DNA from: Bacillota bacterium
Lineage (GTDB): Bacteria; Bacillota; Clostridia; Peptostreptococcales; Anaerovoracaceae
Direction of reading: 5' to 3'
NCBI GenBank assembly: GCA_017443515.1
Contig: JAFRXM010000061.1
Coordinates: 1 to 64,000, forward strand
Length of the DNA stretch: 64,000 nt
The notes under the pieces: generated by a model
Told to the model about the DNA's origin: nothing
Databases searched by the model: none
What the model saw: the letters and a program-made list of their open reading frames with translations, nothing else
Shown here: positions 40,480-50,571 of the stretch, in pieces
How the letters are laid out: each line of letters starts with the position of its first letter
Numbering within the stretch: the stretch's first letter is position 1
Made by a program: the position numbers and the translations under genes

Positions 40480-41619
40480 TCACACTTTTGTTTTTATGAC
40501 AGTGGCTTCAGCCGTTCCGTCGGAGAAGACAAGCTGCACATTTTCGCCTGCTTTCAGCTGCGATGCCCTGGTGCGCCAGCTTCCGTCCGAAGCCTTTACT
40601 GCTGCATAGCCTTTTTCCAGAACACCAAGGGGATGGCTGGAGTCAAGGTCCAGTTTAAGGAGCCTCAGCTTTGACGAAAGCTCGGATATCATAGAAACTG
40701 CTGCAGAATCCGCTGATTCCTTCAGCCTGAGAGTTTTTGATGCGCAAAGCTCAAGCCTTGAAGCAAGAAGATCGTACATCCTGCCCGGTGCGCAGGCGGT
40801 CAGTCTGTCCTTTATGTTTCCTACGTGAGGAACAGCAAGCTCGGCTGCCGCCGTAGGAGTCGCCGCGCGAACGTCCGCAACATAGTCCGTGATAACTGTA
40901 TCCACTTCGTGGCCGACAGCGGAGATCACAGGTATTTTCGAAGCGTATACGGCTCTTGCGACGCTCTCCTCGTTGAAAGTCCAAAGATCTTCAGCCGAAC
41001 CTCCGCCGCGCCCTATGATGATGACGTCAAGTTCAGGGAACTTTTCGTTAAGAACTCTTATGCCCTCGCACACAGTTGCCGCGCTTCCTTCTCCTTGCAC
41101 CAGCGCAGGATAGAGAAGTATGTCTGCAAGCGGATCCCTTCGCGTGACTGTAGTGATTATATCCCTTATCGCGGCACCTGTCGGAGAGGTTACGACTCCT
41201 ATCCTCGACGGGAATGCAGGAAGCGGTCTTTTGTGCGCCGCATCGAACAGGCCTTCGGCCTCCAGTTTCTTCCTGAGTTTTTCGAAAGCTGCGGCCAGAG
41301 CTCCCTCGCCCATTGGCTGTATATCGGTGACATTGAGAGAATAATACCCGCCCGGTTCGTAGAGGTTGATGCTTCCGAAGACTACGACCTCCATCCCGGC
41401 GTCTATTTCAAAGCGCAGCCTTAAAGCCCTTGCCGCATGCAAAAAACAGCGGACCTTGCTGGTCTTGTCCTTAAGATCGAAATACCAGTGGCCGCTGGAG
41501 TGCTTTGTAAGCCCCGAGATCTCTCCGCTGACGGAAAGGCCTGACAGTATGGGATCAGTACCCAGCACCCGGGCTATGTATCTGTTCAGTTGTGATACCG
41601 ATATAGGTTTTACTGCCAT
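40480..41619 (-). CDS. xseA: Exodeoxyribonuclease VII large subunit
   Basis: A 379-residue nuclease subunit with an N-terminal OB fold (VSGEISGLTKHSSGHWYFDLKD) and the catalytic core (RIGVVTSPTGAAIRDI, IIGRGGGSAEDLWTFNEE, SAVGHEVDTVITDYVADVRA). The central coiled coil is shorter than in E. coli (379 against about 450 residues), typical for clostridial forms. Cotranscribed with xseB. Confidence 0.95.
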   Translation of the reverse strand: MAVKPISVSQLNRYIARVLGTDPILSGLSVSGEISGLTKHSSGHWYFDLKDKTSKVRCFLHAARALRLRFEIDAGMEVVVFGSINLYEPGGYYSLNVTDIQPMGEGALAAAFEKLRKKLEAEGLFDAAHKRPLPAFPSRIGVVTSPTGAAIRDIITTVTRRDPLADILLYPALVQGEGSAATVCEGIRVLNEKFPELDVIIIGRGGGSAEDLWTFNEESVARAVYASKIPVISAVGHEVDTVITDYVADVRAATPTAAAELAVPHVGNIKDRLTACAPGRMYDLLASRLELCASKTLRLKESADSAAVSMISELSSKLRLLKLDLDSSHPLGVLEKGYAAVKASDGSWRTRASQLKAGENVQLVFSDGTAEATVIKTKV

Positions 41620-41623
41620 TGCT

Positions 41624-42556
41624 CTATAGTTTTACGCCGCTCGCAAAGAGAGCTTCGCCGACTGCGTTGTCGGAGCAAAGATCCCTGCGTCCGAACACAT
41701 AATTCTTATCTCTGCAATAATTCCTCAGGAACTCGCTGCAGGCCACCCCACCGCTGACAAGCACCTGCTGCACGCCGTATTTTTCTTTTGCGGCTTCGCA
41801 TACGGCAGCAAAGCTTTCCGAAATGCTGTCCATCAGGTAAAAAAGGAGCTGGTCGTGAGGATAGAAGCTTTCTATTCTCCTCATCTTTGTCTCCACACCT
41901 GAGAGATTAATAAAAGTATCGCCTTTGAATATGCGTCCCAGCGGGTTTTTCCCAGACGCCGTCTTGCAGGAACAGGCTGCTTCATCCACATATCTTCCAG
42001 ACGGGAAGGGATAGCCGAACAGGACTCCGGTCCTGTCTATAAGCTGTCCGTAGGATATGTCTTTGGTACCGCCGACGATCTCGTAATTGCTGCCGTCCTT
42101 AAGTATCAGCTCAAGCGTGCCGCCGGACAGGTGCGCGCAGATAGCAGGCCTTGAAAAGTCTATATCGCTTTCGTAAGCCGCGGCAAGGAAGTGCCCTTCC
42201 TGATGAGAAAGCTCCATGTATTCTGCGCCCAGCGCACCCGCAAGAACTCTCCCAAGGTTTGTCCCGGATGTAAATACAGGCATGTACGAACCTTCCTTAG
42301 GACGGGGCCTCGATCCGCAGCAGACAGCTGCTATTCTGCTCCTGTATTGCGAGAGCAGCGGTTCAAGAAGCTGCGGAAGTACCTTCCAATGCTGAAAAAG
42401 AGCGTCAGACTGTCTGAGCCCTTTTTCTCCGCTTGCCACTTCAAGCAGTTTTCTGCTGTTGGCCAGTATTTCTCCGTCTGCTGAAACAACAGCTACAGAG
42501 GTTGTATAATTGCTGGTGTCGATCCCGACAAATACCGGACCGTCAGCTATTTGCAT
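41624..42556 (-). CDS. TsaD/Kae1-like paralogue (ASKHA fold)
   Basis: A 310-residue protein of the Kae1/TsaD/YeaZ superfamily: GIDTSNYTTSVAVV, a metal-site HxxxH in LSHQEGHFLAA, and the nucleotide loop AHLSGGTLELIL. It is shorter and diverged from true TsaD (about 335 residues, with the VEGPGL-type motifs), so it is probably the clostridial paralogue often found between nusB and xseA and annotated as O-sialoglycoprotein endopeptidase. Function unproven; a role in the t6A pathway or a separate metal-dependent role are both possible. It overlaps nusB by 14 bases. Confidence 0.8.
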   Translation of the reverse strand: MQIADGPVFVGIDTSNYTTSVAVVSADGEILANSRKLLEVASGEKGLRQSDALFQHWKVLPQLLEPLLSQYRSRIAAVCCGSRPRPKEGSYMPVFTSGTNLGRVLAGALGAEYMELSHQEGHFLAAAYESDIDFSRPAICAHLSGGTLELILKDGSNYEIVGGTKDISYGQLIDRTGVLFGYPFPSGRYVDEAACSCKTASGKNPLGRIFKGDTFINLSGVETKMRRIESFYPHDQLLFYLMDSISESFAAVCEAAKEKYGVQQVLVSGGVACSEFLRNYCRDKNYVFGRRDLCSDNAVGEALFASGVKL

Positions 42557-42968
42557 CAGCGTTCTCCTCCCTGGATATGCGCCCCAGTATACCGTTGACG
42601 AATTTGCCGGAATCTTCGCCGCTGTAGAGCTTTACTATGCGTACAGCTTCGTTTATCGCGGCCGCCTGCGGTACTGCAGGCTCCTTAAGGTAGAGCATTT
42701 CGGCGATGCACAGGCGCAGCACGGAAAGGTCCACCTTTGCTATGCGCTCTATTCTCCAGCCTTTGCTGTATTTTTCTATAAGGTCGTCTATCTCGTTGTT
42801 GTGGCAGATATAGGACGCGAATGCGGCTTCGAAGTACGCTTCGTCGTAGTCCTCGCCGAGATATTCCGATTCGAACGCTGCTTTGGCCTCTTCGGAGAAA
42901 TCGCCCTGTATCTCCATCTGATAGAGCATCTTCATGAGCGCTTCCCTCGTGCGGGAACGCTTACTCAT
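42543..42968 (-). CDS. nusB: Transcription antitermination factor NusB
   Basis: A 141-residue helical RNA-binding protein that with NusE/S10 recognises boxA in rRNA leaders. It begins MSKRSRTREALMKMLYQMEIQ and ends with AVRIVKLYSGEDSGKFVNGILGRI-type sequence, the family hallmark. An ATG four codons upstream (42980) is an alternative start; 42968 fits homologues and has AGGA just before it. It overlaps both the Asp23-family gene and the TsaD-like gene. Confidence 0.93.
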   Translation of the reverse strand: MSKRSRTREALMKMLYQMEIQGDFSEEAKAAFESEYLGEDYDEAYFEAAFASYICHNNEIDDLIEKYSKGWRIERIAKVDLSVLRLCIAEMLYLKEPAVPQAAAINEAVRIVKLYSGEDSGKFVNGILGRISREENADANS

Positions 42969-43281
42969 TTTTCCTGACATTGCTTAGATCTACCCCTTCT
43001 ATGTGTATATTTATATGGTCCGCATTCATTCCGCCGGCTTCTATGGCTTCCTTGATGCGTTCCTGTACGTTCCAGGACACTTCGGGAATGTTGCAGTTGT
43101 AGAAGACATTTACGTATACGTCTATTCCAACGCTGCCGAACAGGTTGGTTATGATTATTCCCTGGTGTATAGGCGGCATCGGCTGAAGCGAGGCTACACC
43201 TTCTGTTGCCAGCACCGTATCGGTGATGACGGGCGTTACAGACTCCACCGTCCACTTTTCCTTAGGATCCTTACTTGCCAT
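42961..43281 (-). CDS. Asp23/Gls24 family envelope-stress protein (YqhY-like)
   Basis: A 106-residue DUF322 protein. VTPVITDTVLATEGVASL opens the domain and VDVYVNVFYNCNIPEVSWNVQERI-like sequence continues it. In B. subtilis the nusB-linked member YqhY affects acetyl-CoA carboxylase activity. No lipid anchor or membrane segment is present. It overlaps mltG by 11 bases and nusB by eight. Confidence 0.87.
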   Translation of the reverse strand: MASKDPKEKWTVESVTPVITDTVLATEGVASLQPMPPIHQGIIITNLFGSVGIDVYVNVFYNCNIPEVSWNVQERIKEAIEAGGMNADHINIHIEGVDLSNVRKNE

Positions 43282-44404
43282 ACATGTATTTGCGCCATGC
43301 TTCGGCGTTCTTTAAATGCTGGTTGTAATCCGCTGTGAAAAGCAGCCTGTTGGACCCGTCTGCCGCGACGCAGAAGTACAGGTAATTGGACTCAACAGGC
43401 GCAAGAGCCGCGTTGACGGAAGCTGCTGTAGGACTGCATATGGGCCCTGCGGGAAGGCCTTTGAAGGTCTTGCCGTAGGTGCTGTAAGGCGAGCTGTAGC
43501 TGTCTTCGAGGTCCTTGTTGAGGACCCTTGCTCCGCCTGTCTTACCCAGCGCGTAGAGCACTGTGACGTCTGACTGCAGGTTCATCTTCTTTGCGAGCCT
43601 GTTGTAGATCACGCTGGCTACCCCGGGGCCGTCCTTGGAAGCGTTGTAAGTCTCCATCTCTATGATGGACGCCGCCACTACTATATCGTGCATGGTATAG
43701 GATGTGCCGAGCTTTTTGTTTAGAGCCGCGAGCCTGTCCCTTGAGTTTTCCGGGACCATCTTGGCAAACTGACCCAGCATCTTGTTTATGATCTCGTGCG
43801 CGCTGGCACCTTTGTAGACATCGTAGGTGTTGGGATACAAAAACCCTTCGAGCCTGTTGCCTTTTGCGGAGATCTTTCCGGTAGGATCTTCGTACTCTCC
43901 TTCAAGTCCTTCAAGGAACCAGTAACCATACTCGTCCTCAAGCGCCTTGTAGAAAGTTTCAGGCTTATCTATCAAGCCGTCTTTAGCGAGCTTTTCACCT
44001 ACCTGGACAAGATTGAGGCCTTCCTGTACAGTAAAGCGCACGGTCTCTTTTGTGCCGTGCTGTATCTCCTCCATTATCTGGCTCATGGTCATGGCCGGAC
44101 TGAGATCGTAGGTACCTGCCTGGTATTTTGAATCGAGCCCCAGTATCCTGGATTTGATCTTGAAGATGCCGGCGTTCTCTATCAGGCCGAACTCCTCAAG
44201 CTTGTTTGCTATCGCGCCTGTAGAAGAGCCGTTAGCTATTGAAAAGCTTACGGTCTGGGTGATCTCAGGCATATAGGCTTCGTCGTAGTTCTTGTAATAG
44301 TTATATAAATACAGCCCCGTTCCACCCGCGGCAACTATAATTATAAGTAAGACGAGCAGCACTATAAGTGCTGTTCGTCTGTGTTTTTTAGTTGTTCTGC
44401 TCAT
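43271..44404 (-). CDS. mltG: Endolytic transglycosylase MltG (YceG-like)
   Basis: A 377-residue cell-wall enzyme with one N-terminal membrane anchor (about 12-33), a LysM-like domain (FTVQEGLNLVQVGEKLAKDG) and the YceG catalytic domain; the catalytic Glu lies in AASIIEMET, and SVIYNRL follows. It is thought to cut nascent glycan strands and set their length. The ATG overlaps the efp stop (TAATG). Confidence 0.93.
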   Translation of the reverse strand: MSRTTKKHRRTALIVLLVLLIIIVAAGGTGLYLYNYYKNYDEAYMPEITQTVSFSIANGSSTGAIANKLEEFGLIENAGIFKIKSRILGLDSKYQAGTYDLSPAMTMSQIMEEIQHGTKETVRFTVQEGLNLVQVGEKLAKDGLIDKPETFYKALEDEYGYWFLEGLEGEYEDPTGKISAKGNRLEGFLYPNTYDVYKGASAHEIINKMLGQFAKMVPENSRDRLAALNKKLGTSYTMHDIVVAASIIEMETYNASKDGPGVASVIYNRLAKKMNLQSDVTVLYALGKTGGARVLNKDLEDSYSSPYSTYGKTFKGLPAGPICSPTAASVNAALAPVESNYLYFCVAADGSNRLLFTADYNQHLKNAEAWRKYMYGK

Positions 44405-44964
44405 TACTTGGATCTTCCGAGGTATTCTCCGGTCCTGGTATCGATCTGGATCTTCTCACCCTGCTCGATGAAGATGGGGACCTGGATGACTGCGCCGGTC
44501 TCGACTGTTGCTGCCTTGGTGACGTTTGTTGCGGTGTTGCCCTTTACGCCCGGCTCGGTCTCGATGACTACGAGGTCCACGAAATTAGGAGCTTCTACGG
44601 TGAATGCGCTGCCCTGGTAGAACTTGACTGTTACCTCGTCGTTCTCCTTGATGTACTTGATGGCGTCTTCAACAAGCTCGAAGGACAGAGGAACCTGATC
44701 GTAGGTCTCCGGGTCCATGAAGTAGTAGAGCTCGCCGTCGTTGTAGAGGTACTGCATCTTCTTTGTCTCGATGTGTGCCTGCTCGAACTTGTCGGAGGGG
44801 CTGAAAGCTTCTTCTCTGGTAGCTCCGGTAAGGATGTTTCTGTACTTTGTCCTTACGAATGCAGCGCCTTTGCCCGGCTTGACGTGCTGGAAATCCAGGA
44901 CGACGTGCGGCTCTCCGTTGATGTCAAAAGTCATTCCTTTTCTGAAATCGCTTGCGTAGATCAT
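44404..44964 (-). CDS. efp: Translation elongation factor P
   Basis: A 186-residue, three-domain factor that relieves ribosome stalling at polyproline. It starts [20 protein letters not shown]; the loop [10 protein letters not shown] carries the tip lysine that is modified in many bacteria; the C-terminal signature is [16 protein letters not shown]. The gap to the preceding peptidase gene is 29 bases, the widest within this gene run. A neighbouring Xaa-Pro peptidase gene is a common partner. Confidence 0.97.
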   Translation of the reverse strand: MIYASDFRKGMTFDINGEPHVVLDFQHVKPGKGAAFVRTKYRNILTGATREEAFSPSDKFEQAHIETKKMQYLYNDGELYYFMDPETYDQVPLSFELVEDAIKYIKENDEVTVKFYQGSAFTVEAPNFVDLVVIETEPGVKGNTATNVTKAATVETGAVIQVPIFIEQGEKIQIDTRTGEYLGRSK

Positions 44965-44993
44965 TGGTAGTTGTTCCTTCCTTATATGTCAGT

Positions 44994-46061
44994 TTACAGT
45001 ATTATCAGCTCTTTAGGTGCTGTCACAAAATTTATTATACCAGTTTCTGTGACCAATGCCAAGTCCTCAATTCTAACGCCGAACTTTTTGGGCAGATATA
45101 TTCCCGGCTCTATCGAAACTATGGTTCCAGCTTTTATCGGTTTGTCCCAGGTCTGGGCGTATCTGGGGTTCTCATGGATCTCAAGACCTGTCCCGTGGCC
45201 AAGGCTGTGGCCGAAGTACTCTCCGTATCCTGCTTTTTCTATTACGTCCCTTGCCAGGCTGTCGGCCTGCTTTCCTGTGATTCCTGCCTTGATGCCTTCG
45301 CAAGCTGCGAGCTGCGCTTCCAGCACCACGTTGTAGACATCTGTCATTTCCTGAGTGGGCTGGCCGATGGCTACGGTCCTCGTCTCGTCTGAGCAGTATC
45401 CGTCCACCTTGCAGCCGTAGTCCATGGTCACGAAATCACCCTTCTGTATCACGTCGTTTCCGGGAACTCCGTGCGGGTAACTGGTCTTGGCGCCTGTTAT
45501 CAGTATTGTGTCGAATGACAGGTCGTCGGCGCCGAGGGTCTTCATGCAGTGCTCCAGCTCAGCTGCTGCCTGCTTTTCAGTAAGGCCCGGGCGAAGATAT
45601 CCGCACATGTGGTCGAAGGCTTTCATCGCAATGGCGCAGGCCTTTTTGGTTGCCTCTATCTCGAACTCGTCCTTTACTTCCCTGAGCTCCAGGACTATGT
45701 CCTTTACCGCCAGGATGTCCTTTTCGGGGCACTTTTCCTTAATGGACAGATACACTGAAAGCTGCATCCTGTCCTTTTCTACTGCGATGATCTTTTCAGG
45801 CCTTGCCTTTAAGAAATCGTACAGGCTCTTTCCTATCGCAGTCTCGAAAAACGAGAGCCAGCTGAGCTCCTGAGCCATCTCGCGGTAGCGGAAGTCGGTT
45901 ATGATCCAGGCTTCGCTCTTGGTTATATAAAGGGTGCAGTCGTTGCCTTTCTTTCCGGTAAAATACGCCACATTGGGCTCTCCTGTGATGAGAAAGCCTT
46001 CCGCGCCGGTGTTTTTCAGTTTTTCTCTCAGCCTTGCAAGCCTTGTTTCGAAGCGGTTCAC
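44994..46061 (-). CDS. M24-family Xaa-Pro aminopeptidase
   Basis: A 355-residue metallopeptidase with a creatinase-like N-terminal domain and a pita-bread catalytic domain. Metal ligands are seen in TMDYGCKVDGYCSDETRT (two Asp), LGHGTGLEIHE (His), SIEPGIYLP (Glu) and VRIEDLALVTE (Glu). It should release the N-terminal residue before proline. It overlaps the ylbF start by four bases and precedes efp, the usual pairing. Confidence 0.93.
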   Translation of the reverse strand: MNRFETRLARLREKLKNTGAEGFLITGEPNVAYFTGKKGNDCTLYITKSEAWIITDFRYREMAQELSWLSFFETAIGKSLYDFLKARPEKIIAVEKDRMQLSVYLSIKEKCPEKDILAVKDIVLELREVKDEFEIEATKKACAIAMKAFDHMCGYLRPGLTEKQAAAELEHCMKTLGADDLSFDTILITGAKTSYPHGVPGNDVIQKGDFVTMDYGCKVDGYCSDETRTVAIGQPTQEMTDVYNVVLEAQLAACEGIKAGITGKQADSLARDVIEKAGYGEYFGHSLGHGTGLEIHENPRYAQTWDKPIKAGTIVSIEPGIYLPKKFGVRIEDLALVTETGIINFVTAPKELIIL

Positions 46062-46384
46062 TCTACTGCCTCCCCTATGATCTTGAAAATGTCGCCTATG
46101 ATGGTCTGAAGCTGCATCTGAGCGTTTATGTAGCTTGCTGCAAGCGGGTCGGACATGATGATGGCGGACATCTGCTGCATCTGGGCAAGCTCTTCCTGCT
46201 CGGGCATCTGGCCGGACATGATCTTTGTCTGGTACTCCATGCTCTTTGCCTGGAAATCGTCCATCATCCTGGAAACTTCCTCGTTGGCCTTGAGCTTGGT
46301 TTCCGCATCCTTGTAATCCTTGTACTGATCAGTCTCGCGCAGGGATCTTACAAGTTCGTGTGCGATATCGTATACGTTCTGCAT
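46058..46384 (-). CDS. YlbF/YmcA-family protein
   Basis: A 108-residue helical protein of the Com_YlbF family (DIAHELVRSLRETDQYKDYKDA, ANEEVSRMMDDFQ). In B. subtilis YlbF, YmcA and YaaT form a complex that steers RNase Y. Here the gene lies one base after the RNase J gene, so two RNA-decay factors share an operon. The protein lacks the cysteine cluster of the B. subtilis complex, so a Fe-S role is not supported. Confidence 0.82.
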   Translation of the reverse strand: MQNVYDIAHELVRSLRETDQYKDYKDAETKLKANEEVSRMMDDFQAKSMEYQTKIMSGQMPEQEELAQMQQMSAIIMSDPLAASYINAQMQLQTIIGDIFKIIGEAVE

Positions 46385-46385
46385 A

Positions 46386-48062
46386 TCATACCTCCATGAA
46401 CACCGGCACTATTACCGGACTTCTGTTCGTCTTTTTATAAATATAACTCTTAAGAGTATCTATCATTATCTTCTGGATGGCGCCCAGCTTTTTGTGCTCA
46501 GCTACGGCTTTGTCCACGTTGTTGAGGATCTCGGCGCGCGCTTCGTCGAGCACCTTACCGTATTCCTTGACGTAGATAAGGCCTTTGGTATGGAGCTCCG
46601 GCCCGGAGACCATCTCGCCTGTCGCAGCGTCGAAAGCTGCCGCAAGTACTATAAGGCCGCTTACGGAGAGGACTTTTCTTTCGTTCAGAACGGAGTTTCC
46701 TATATCTCCTACGCCGAGGCCGTCGACCAGCACAGGGCTTGCCGGGACCTTATCGGCGGAAAGCTTCATGCTGCGCCTTGTCAGCTCCACAACGTCCCCG
46801 TTGGATGCTATAAGCATATGGTTCTCGGCCATTCCAAGCCCTTTTGCGAGCTTTACATGGCCCATAAGATGCCTTATCTCTCCGTGCACAGGCATGAAGA
46901 ACTTCGGCTTAAGAAGCGTGTGTATCAGCTTCAGCTCCTCCTGGCAGGCGTGGCCGGAGACGTGGGTCTCGGCTATGTCGTTGTATATAACGTCCGCGCC
47001 TTCTTCGATAAGGGCGTTGACTATGTCTGACACGTCGCGCTCGTTGCCCGGAACCGGGTTGGAAGACAGGATGACGAGATCGTTCTTCTTTATCTTTACG
47101 TTCTTATGGGTGCCTTCCGACATGCGGTAGAGCGCGCTCATGGGCTCGCCCTGGCTTCCGGTCGTGATTATCACGAGCTGTGAATCCTTGACCTTGCCTA
47201 TGTCCTTCAGCGGTATCATGCATCCGGGCGGGATGTTGAGGTAGCCGAGATCCTGAGCAATATTCACGTTGTTTTCCATGCTGCGTCCGGAGACAGCAAC
47301 CTTACGGTTGTTTTCAGCAGCGATATCTATGATCTTCTGCACCCTGTGGACGTTGCTGGAGAAAGTAGCGATTATTATCCTCTGGTTTGTGTTTCTTATG
47401 ATGCTGGCGAGGGAACTTCCTACTGCTTCCTCGGATTTTGTGTATCCGGGGCGGAGAGCGTTGGTGCTGTCGCACATCAGGAGCTGCACTCCGTCCTGCC
47501 CTATCCTGCCGAGCTTGGCGAGGTCTATGGGGCTTCCGTCAACGGGAGTGTAATCGACCTTAAAATCACCGGTGTGGAATACGGTGCCGACAGGAGTCTT
47601 TATTGAAAAACCGAACGAATCCGCGACTGAATGCGTCATGTGCACTGCTTCCACCTTAAAACAGCCGAAGTCGCGTATCTGGCCCGGCTCTATCTCCACG
47701 AGCTTAGCTCCGGTCAGTTTGTGCTCTTTCAGCTTATGCTTTATAAAACCTACAGTAAGGCGGCTTCCGTATACCGGTACGTTTATCTGCTTGAGAAGGT
47801 ATGGAACTCCGCCTATGTGGTCCTCGTGCGCGTGGGTTATAAGAACTCCGCGCACCTTCGCAGCGTTCTCCACGAGGTAGGCGAAATCGGGTATGACCGA
47901 ATCCACGCCCAGCATCTCATCGTCCGGGAAGGACATACCGCAGTCTATTACGATAATGTCCTCTCCGTATTCGAGAGCCGTGCAGTTCTTGCCCACTTCG
48001 TGAAGACCGCCCAGCGGTATTATTCTGAGTTTCTTTGTCTGTTGTTTCTTTTTTCCTGGCAT
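46386..48062 (-). CDS. rnjA: Ribonuclease J
   Basis: A 558-residue metallo-beta-lactamase/beta-CASP ribonuclease with endonuclease and 5'-3' exonuclease activity. Zinc motif HAHEDHIGG, further ligands in MTHSVADSFG, HTGDFKVD, and the beta-CASP region (TGSQGEPMSAL, HVSGHACQEELK, PVHGEIRHL) are all present. Short basic N-terminus. It starts one base after leuS. Confidence 0.95.
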   Translation of the reverse strand: MPGKKKQQTKKLRIIPLGGLHEVGKNCTALEYGEDIIVIDCGMSFPDDEMLGVDSVIPDFAYLVENAAKVRGVLITHAHEDHIGGVPYLLKQINVPVYGSRLTVGFIKHKLKEHKLTGAKLVEIEPGQIRDFGCFKVEAVHMTHSVADSFGFSIKTPVGTVFHTGDFKVDYTPVDGSPIDLAKLGRIGQDGVQLLMCDSTNALRPGYTKSEEAVGSSLASIIRNTNQRIIIATFSSNVHRVQKIIDIAAENNRKVAVSGRSMENNVNIAQDLGYLNIPPGCMIPLKDIGKVKDSQLVIITTGSQGEPMSALYRMSEGTHKNVKIKKNDLVILSSNPVPGNERDVSDIVNALIEEGADVIYNDIAETHVSGHACQEELKLIHTLLKPKFFMPVHGEIRHLMGHVKLAKGLGMAENHMLIASNGDVVELTRRSMKLSADKVPASPVLVDGLGVGDIGNSVLNERKVLSVSGLIVLAAAFDAATGEMVSGPELHTKGLIYVKEYGKVLDEARAEILNNVDKAVAEHKKLGAIQKIMIDTLKSYIYKKTNRSPVIVPVFMEV

Positions 48063-48063
48063 A

Positions 48064-50565
48064 TTATCCTTTCACGACGATATTCAGGAGCTTGCCGGGA
48101 ACAGCTACGGTCTTGATGACGTTCTTTCCTTCGACGAGGGCCTTTACAGCATCCTGCTCCATGCAGTACGCAAGCAGGCCGTCCCTGTCGAGGCCGTTTG
48201 GAACATCCATCTTCTCGCGGACCTTGCCGTTTATCTGAACGACTATCTCTATCGTATCCTTTACTAGCGCGCTCTCGTCGCAGACCGGCCAGGGGTGGAA
48301 GTAGAGGCTGTCCTCTTTTCCCAGGCCTTCCCACATCTCTTCGCAGATGTGCGGTACGAAGGGCGAAAGCAGCAGGACTGTGGTCTCGGCTGCATAGCGC
48401 AGCAGACCCATGTTTACGTCCTCAAGCTCTTTGTATCTGTAGATCTCGTTAACAAGCTCCATGATGGCGCTTATTCCTGTGTTGAAGTTGAAGCGCTTTC
48501 CTATATCGTCTGTAACTCTCTTTATCGTGTTGTTGAGTATGTAGTTGAGCTGTTTGTCGTCTTTGGTCTCAGCTCTGTAGACCGTGGGGATGCCTTTCGT
48601 CTGCTCCGCGAGGTCGTAGATGAGACGGTACACTCTGTTGAGGAACCTGAAGGATCCTTCTACTCCTGTATCAGACCATTCGAGCTCCCTTTCCGGAGGC
48701 GCGGCGAAGAGTATGAACAGCCTTGCGGTGTCTGCGCCGTACTTGTTCACTATCTCCTCGGGGCTTACGGTGTTTCCAATTGACTTGCTCATCTTGCCGA
48801 CGATCCAGTTGCCCTTTTCGTCGTTGTATCCTTTAAGAACCATGCCCTGGGTCAGCAGGTTGGTGAAAGGCTCGTCGCAGGCGGTGAGTCCGAGATCGTG
48901 CAGCACCATCATGAAGAACCTCGCGTACATGAGGTGCAGTATGGCGTGCTCGACTCCTCCGATGTACTGATCTACAGGCATCCAGTAAGCAGCCTTCTTC
49001 GGATCGAACGCTGCCTTGTCGTTTCTGGCGTCGCAGTAGCGCAGGAAGTACCAGGAAGAATCAAGGAAGGTGTCCATGGTGTCCACTTCCCTCTTCGCAG
49101 GCTTTCCGCAGACCGGGCAGACGGTATCCACGAAAGTCTTTGAGGTTGCTATCGGGCTTTCACCTTTTCCCGTAAATTCTACGTCTGTGGGCAGCAGAAC
49201 GGGGAGATTCTCTTCCTTTTCGGGAACCCATCCGCAGTGCTCGCAGTAGATCATGGGTATGGGAGTGCCCCAGTACCTCTGGCGGGAGATGAGCCAGTCG
49301 CGGAGCTTGTAGTTGGTCTTAGCCTCGCCAAGACCTATCTTTTTGAGATCGTCCCTTATCGCTACGATGGCGTCCTTGTTGTCCATACCGTCGTACTTGC
49401 CGGAGTTTATCATCTTTCCTTCGGCTTCGAAGGCGGCTGTGAGGTTGTTCACGTCCACGTCTTCCCTGCCGGGGTCCACTACCGGTATGATCTCGAGGCC
49501 GAACTTCGTGGCAAAATCGAAGTCCCTCTGGTCGTGAGCGGGAACGCCCATGACCGCGCCTGTTCCGTAGGAGATCAGCACGTAGTCGGAAATGTATATC
49601 GGCATGCGCTTATGGGTAAGTGGATTTACGGCGTAGCGTCCGGTGAACACGCCTGTCTTCTCCTTGCTCGTGGAGGTGCGCTCTATATCGGAGAGGTGCT
49701 TTACCTGCTCGCAGTATTTCTCTACTGCGGCTTCCTGCTCCGTTCCGTGGACCAGCTCGTGGAGCATGGGGTGCTCGGGGCTCATGACCATGAAGGTGGT
49801 GCCGAAGACCGTGTCGACGCGCGTGGTAAAGACGCGGAGCTTCTTTTCAGAACCTTCTATGTCGAAATCCAGCTCTGTACCCTCGGAACGGCCTATCCAG
49901 TTCTTCTGCATGGTCTTGACCTTTTCGGGCCAGCCGGGCATCTTCTCCAGGTCGTCCAGGAGCCTGTCAGCGTAATCGGTGATCTTAAGGTACCACTGGG
50001 AAAGGTCTTTCTTGGTGACTTCGCTCTTACAGCGCTCGCACTTTCCGTCCACTACCTGCTCGTTGGCGAGCACTGTTGCGCAGGACGGGCACCAGTTTAC
50101 GGGGTTTTCTTTCTTATAGGCAAGGCCCTTCTTCCAGAACTGGATGAAGATCCACTGCATCCATTTATAGTACTCTTCTTTATATGTACAGGCTTCCCTG
50201 TCCCAGTCGTAGGAAAAACCGAGGCGCTTTAGCTGGCTTTCCATCTCGGCTATGTTGGAACTTGTCCATACAGCCGGGTGCGTTCCGTGCTTAATGGCTG
50301 CGTTCTCCGCCGGAAGTCCAAAGGAGTCGAACCCTATCGGGTGCAGGACGTTGAAGCCGTTCATGGTCTTGAATCTCGCGACGACATCGCCTATGGAGTA
50401 GTTGCGCACGTGTCCCATGTGAAGGTTGCCGCTTGGATACGGGAACATCTCCAGACAGTAATACTTCTCCTTAGTCGGGTCTTCAGTTACGTGGAAAACG
50501 TCAGCTTCTTCCCACTTCTTCTGCCATTTTTCTTCGATAGCCTTAAAATCGTACTGCTCTTTCAT
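48064..50565 (-). CDS. leuS: Leucyl-tRNA synthetase
   Basis: Class I synthetase of 833 residues. HIGH-type motif [18 protein letters not shown]1 editing domain (about 225-420), zinc-ribbon cysteines [23 protein letters not shown], and the KMSKS loop [11 protein letters not shown] are visible. Position after rsfS is common in Clostridia. A tRNA-Leu(CAA) gene lies 9 kb away at 59938. Confidence 0.97.
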   Translation of the reverse strand: MKEQYDFKAIEEKWQKKWEEADVFHVTEDPTKEKYYCLEMFPYPSGNLHMGHVRNYSIGDVVARFKTMNGFNVLHPIGFDSFGLPAENAAIKHGTHPAVWTSSNIAEMESQLKRLGFSYDWDREACTYKEEYYKWMQWIFIQFWKKGLAYKKENPVNWCPSCATVLANEQVVDGKCERCKSEVTKKDLSQWYLKITDYADRLLDDLEKMPGWPEKVKTMQKNWIGRSEGTELDFDIEGSEKKLRVFTTRVDTVFGTTFMVMSPEHPMLHELVHGTEQEAAVEKYCEQVKHLSDIERTSTSKEKTGVFTGRYAVNPLTHKRMPIYISDYVLISYGTGAVMGVPAHDQRDFDFATKFGLEIIPVVDPGREDVDVNNLTAAFEAEGKMINSGKYDGMDNKDAIVAIRDDLKKIGLGEAKTNYKLRDWLISRQRYWGTPIPMIYCEHCGWVPEKEENLPVLLPTDVEFTGKGESPIATSKTFVDTVCPVCGKPAKREVDTMDTFLDSSWYFLRYCDARNDKAAFDPKKAAYWMPVDQYIGGVEHAILHLMYARFFMMVLHDLGLTACDEPFTNLLTQGMVLKGYNDEKGNWIVGKMSKSIGNTVSPEEIVNKYGADTARLFILFAAPPERELEWSDTGVEGSFRFLNRVYRLIYDLAEQTKGIPTVYRAETKDDKQLNYILNNTIKRVTDDIGKRFNFNTGISAIMELVNEIYRYKELEDVNMGLLRYAAETTVLLLSPFVPHICEEMWEGLGKEDSLYFHPWPVCDESALVKDTIEIVVQINGKVREKMDVPNGLDRDGLLAYCMEQDAVKALVEGKNVIKTVAVPGKLLNIVVKG

Positions 50566-50571
50566 GAGGAT

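Noticed and set aside
49237-50232. A 331-codon plus-strand frame opposite leuS
   Set aside because: Antisense shadow of leuS with no initiation signals or known motifs.
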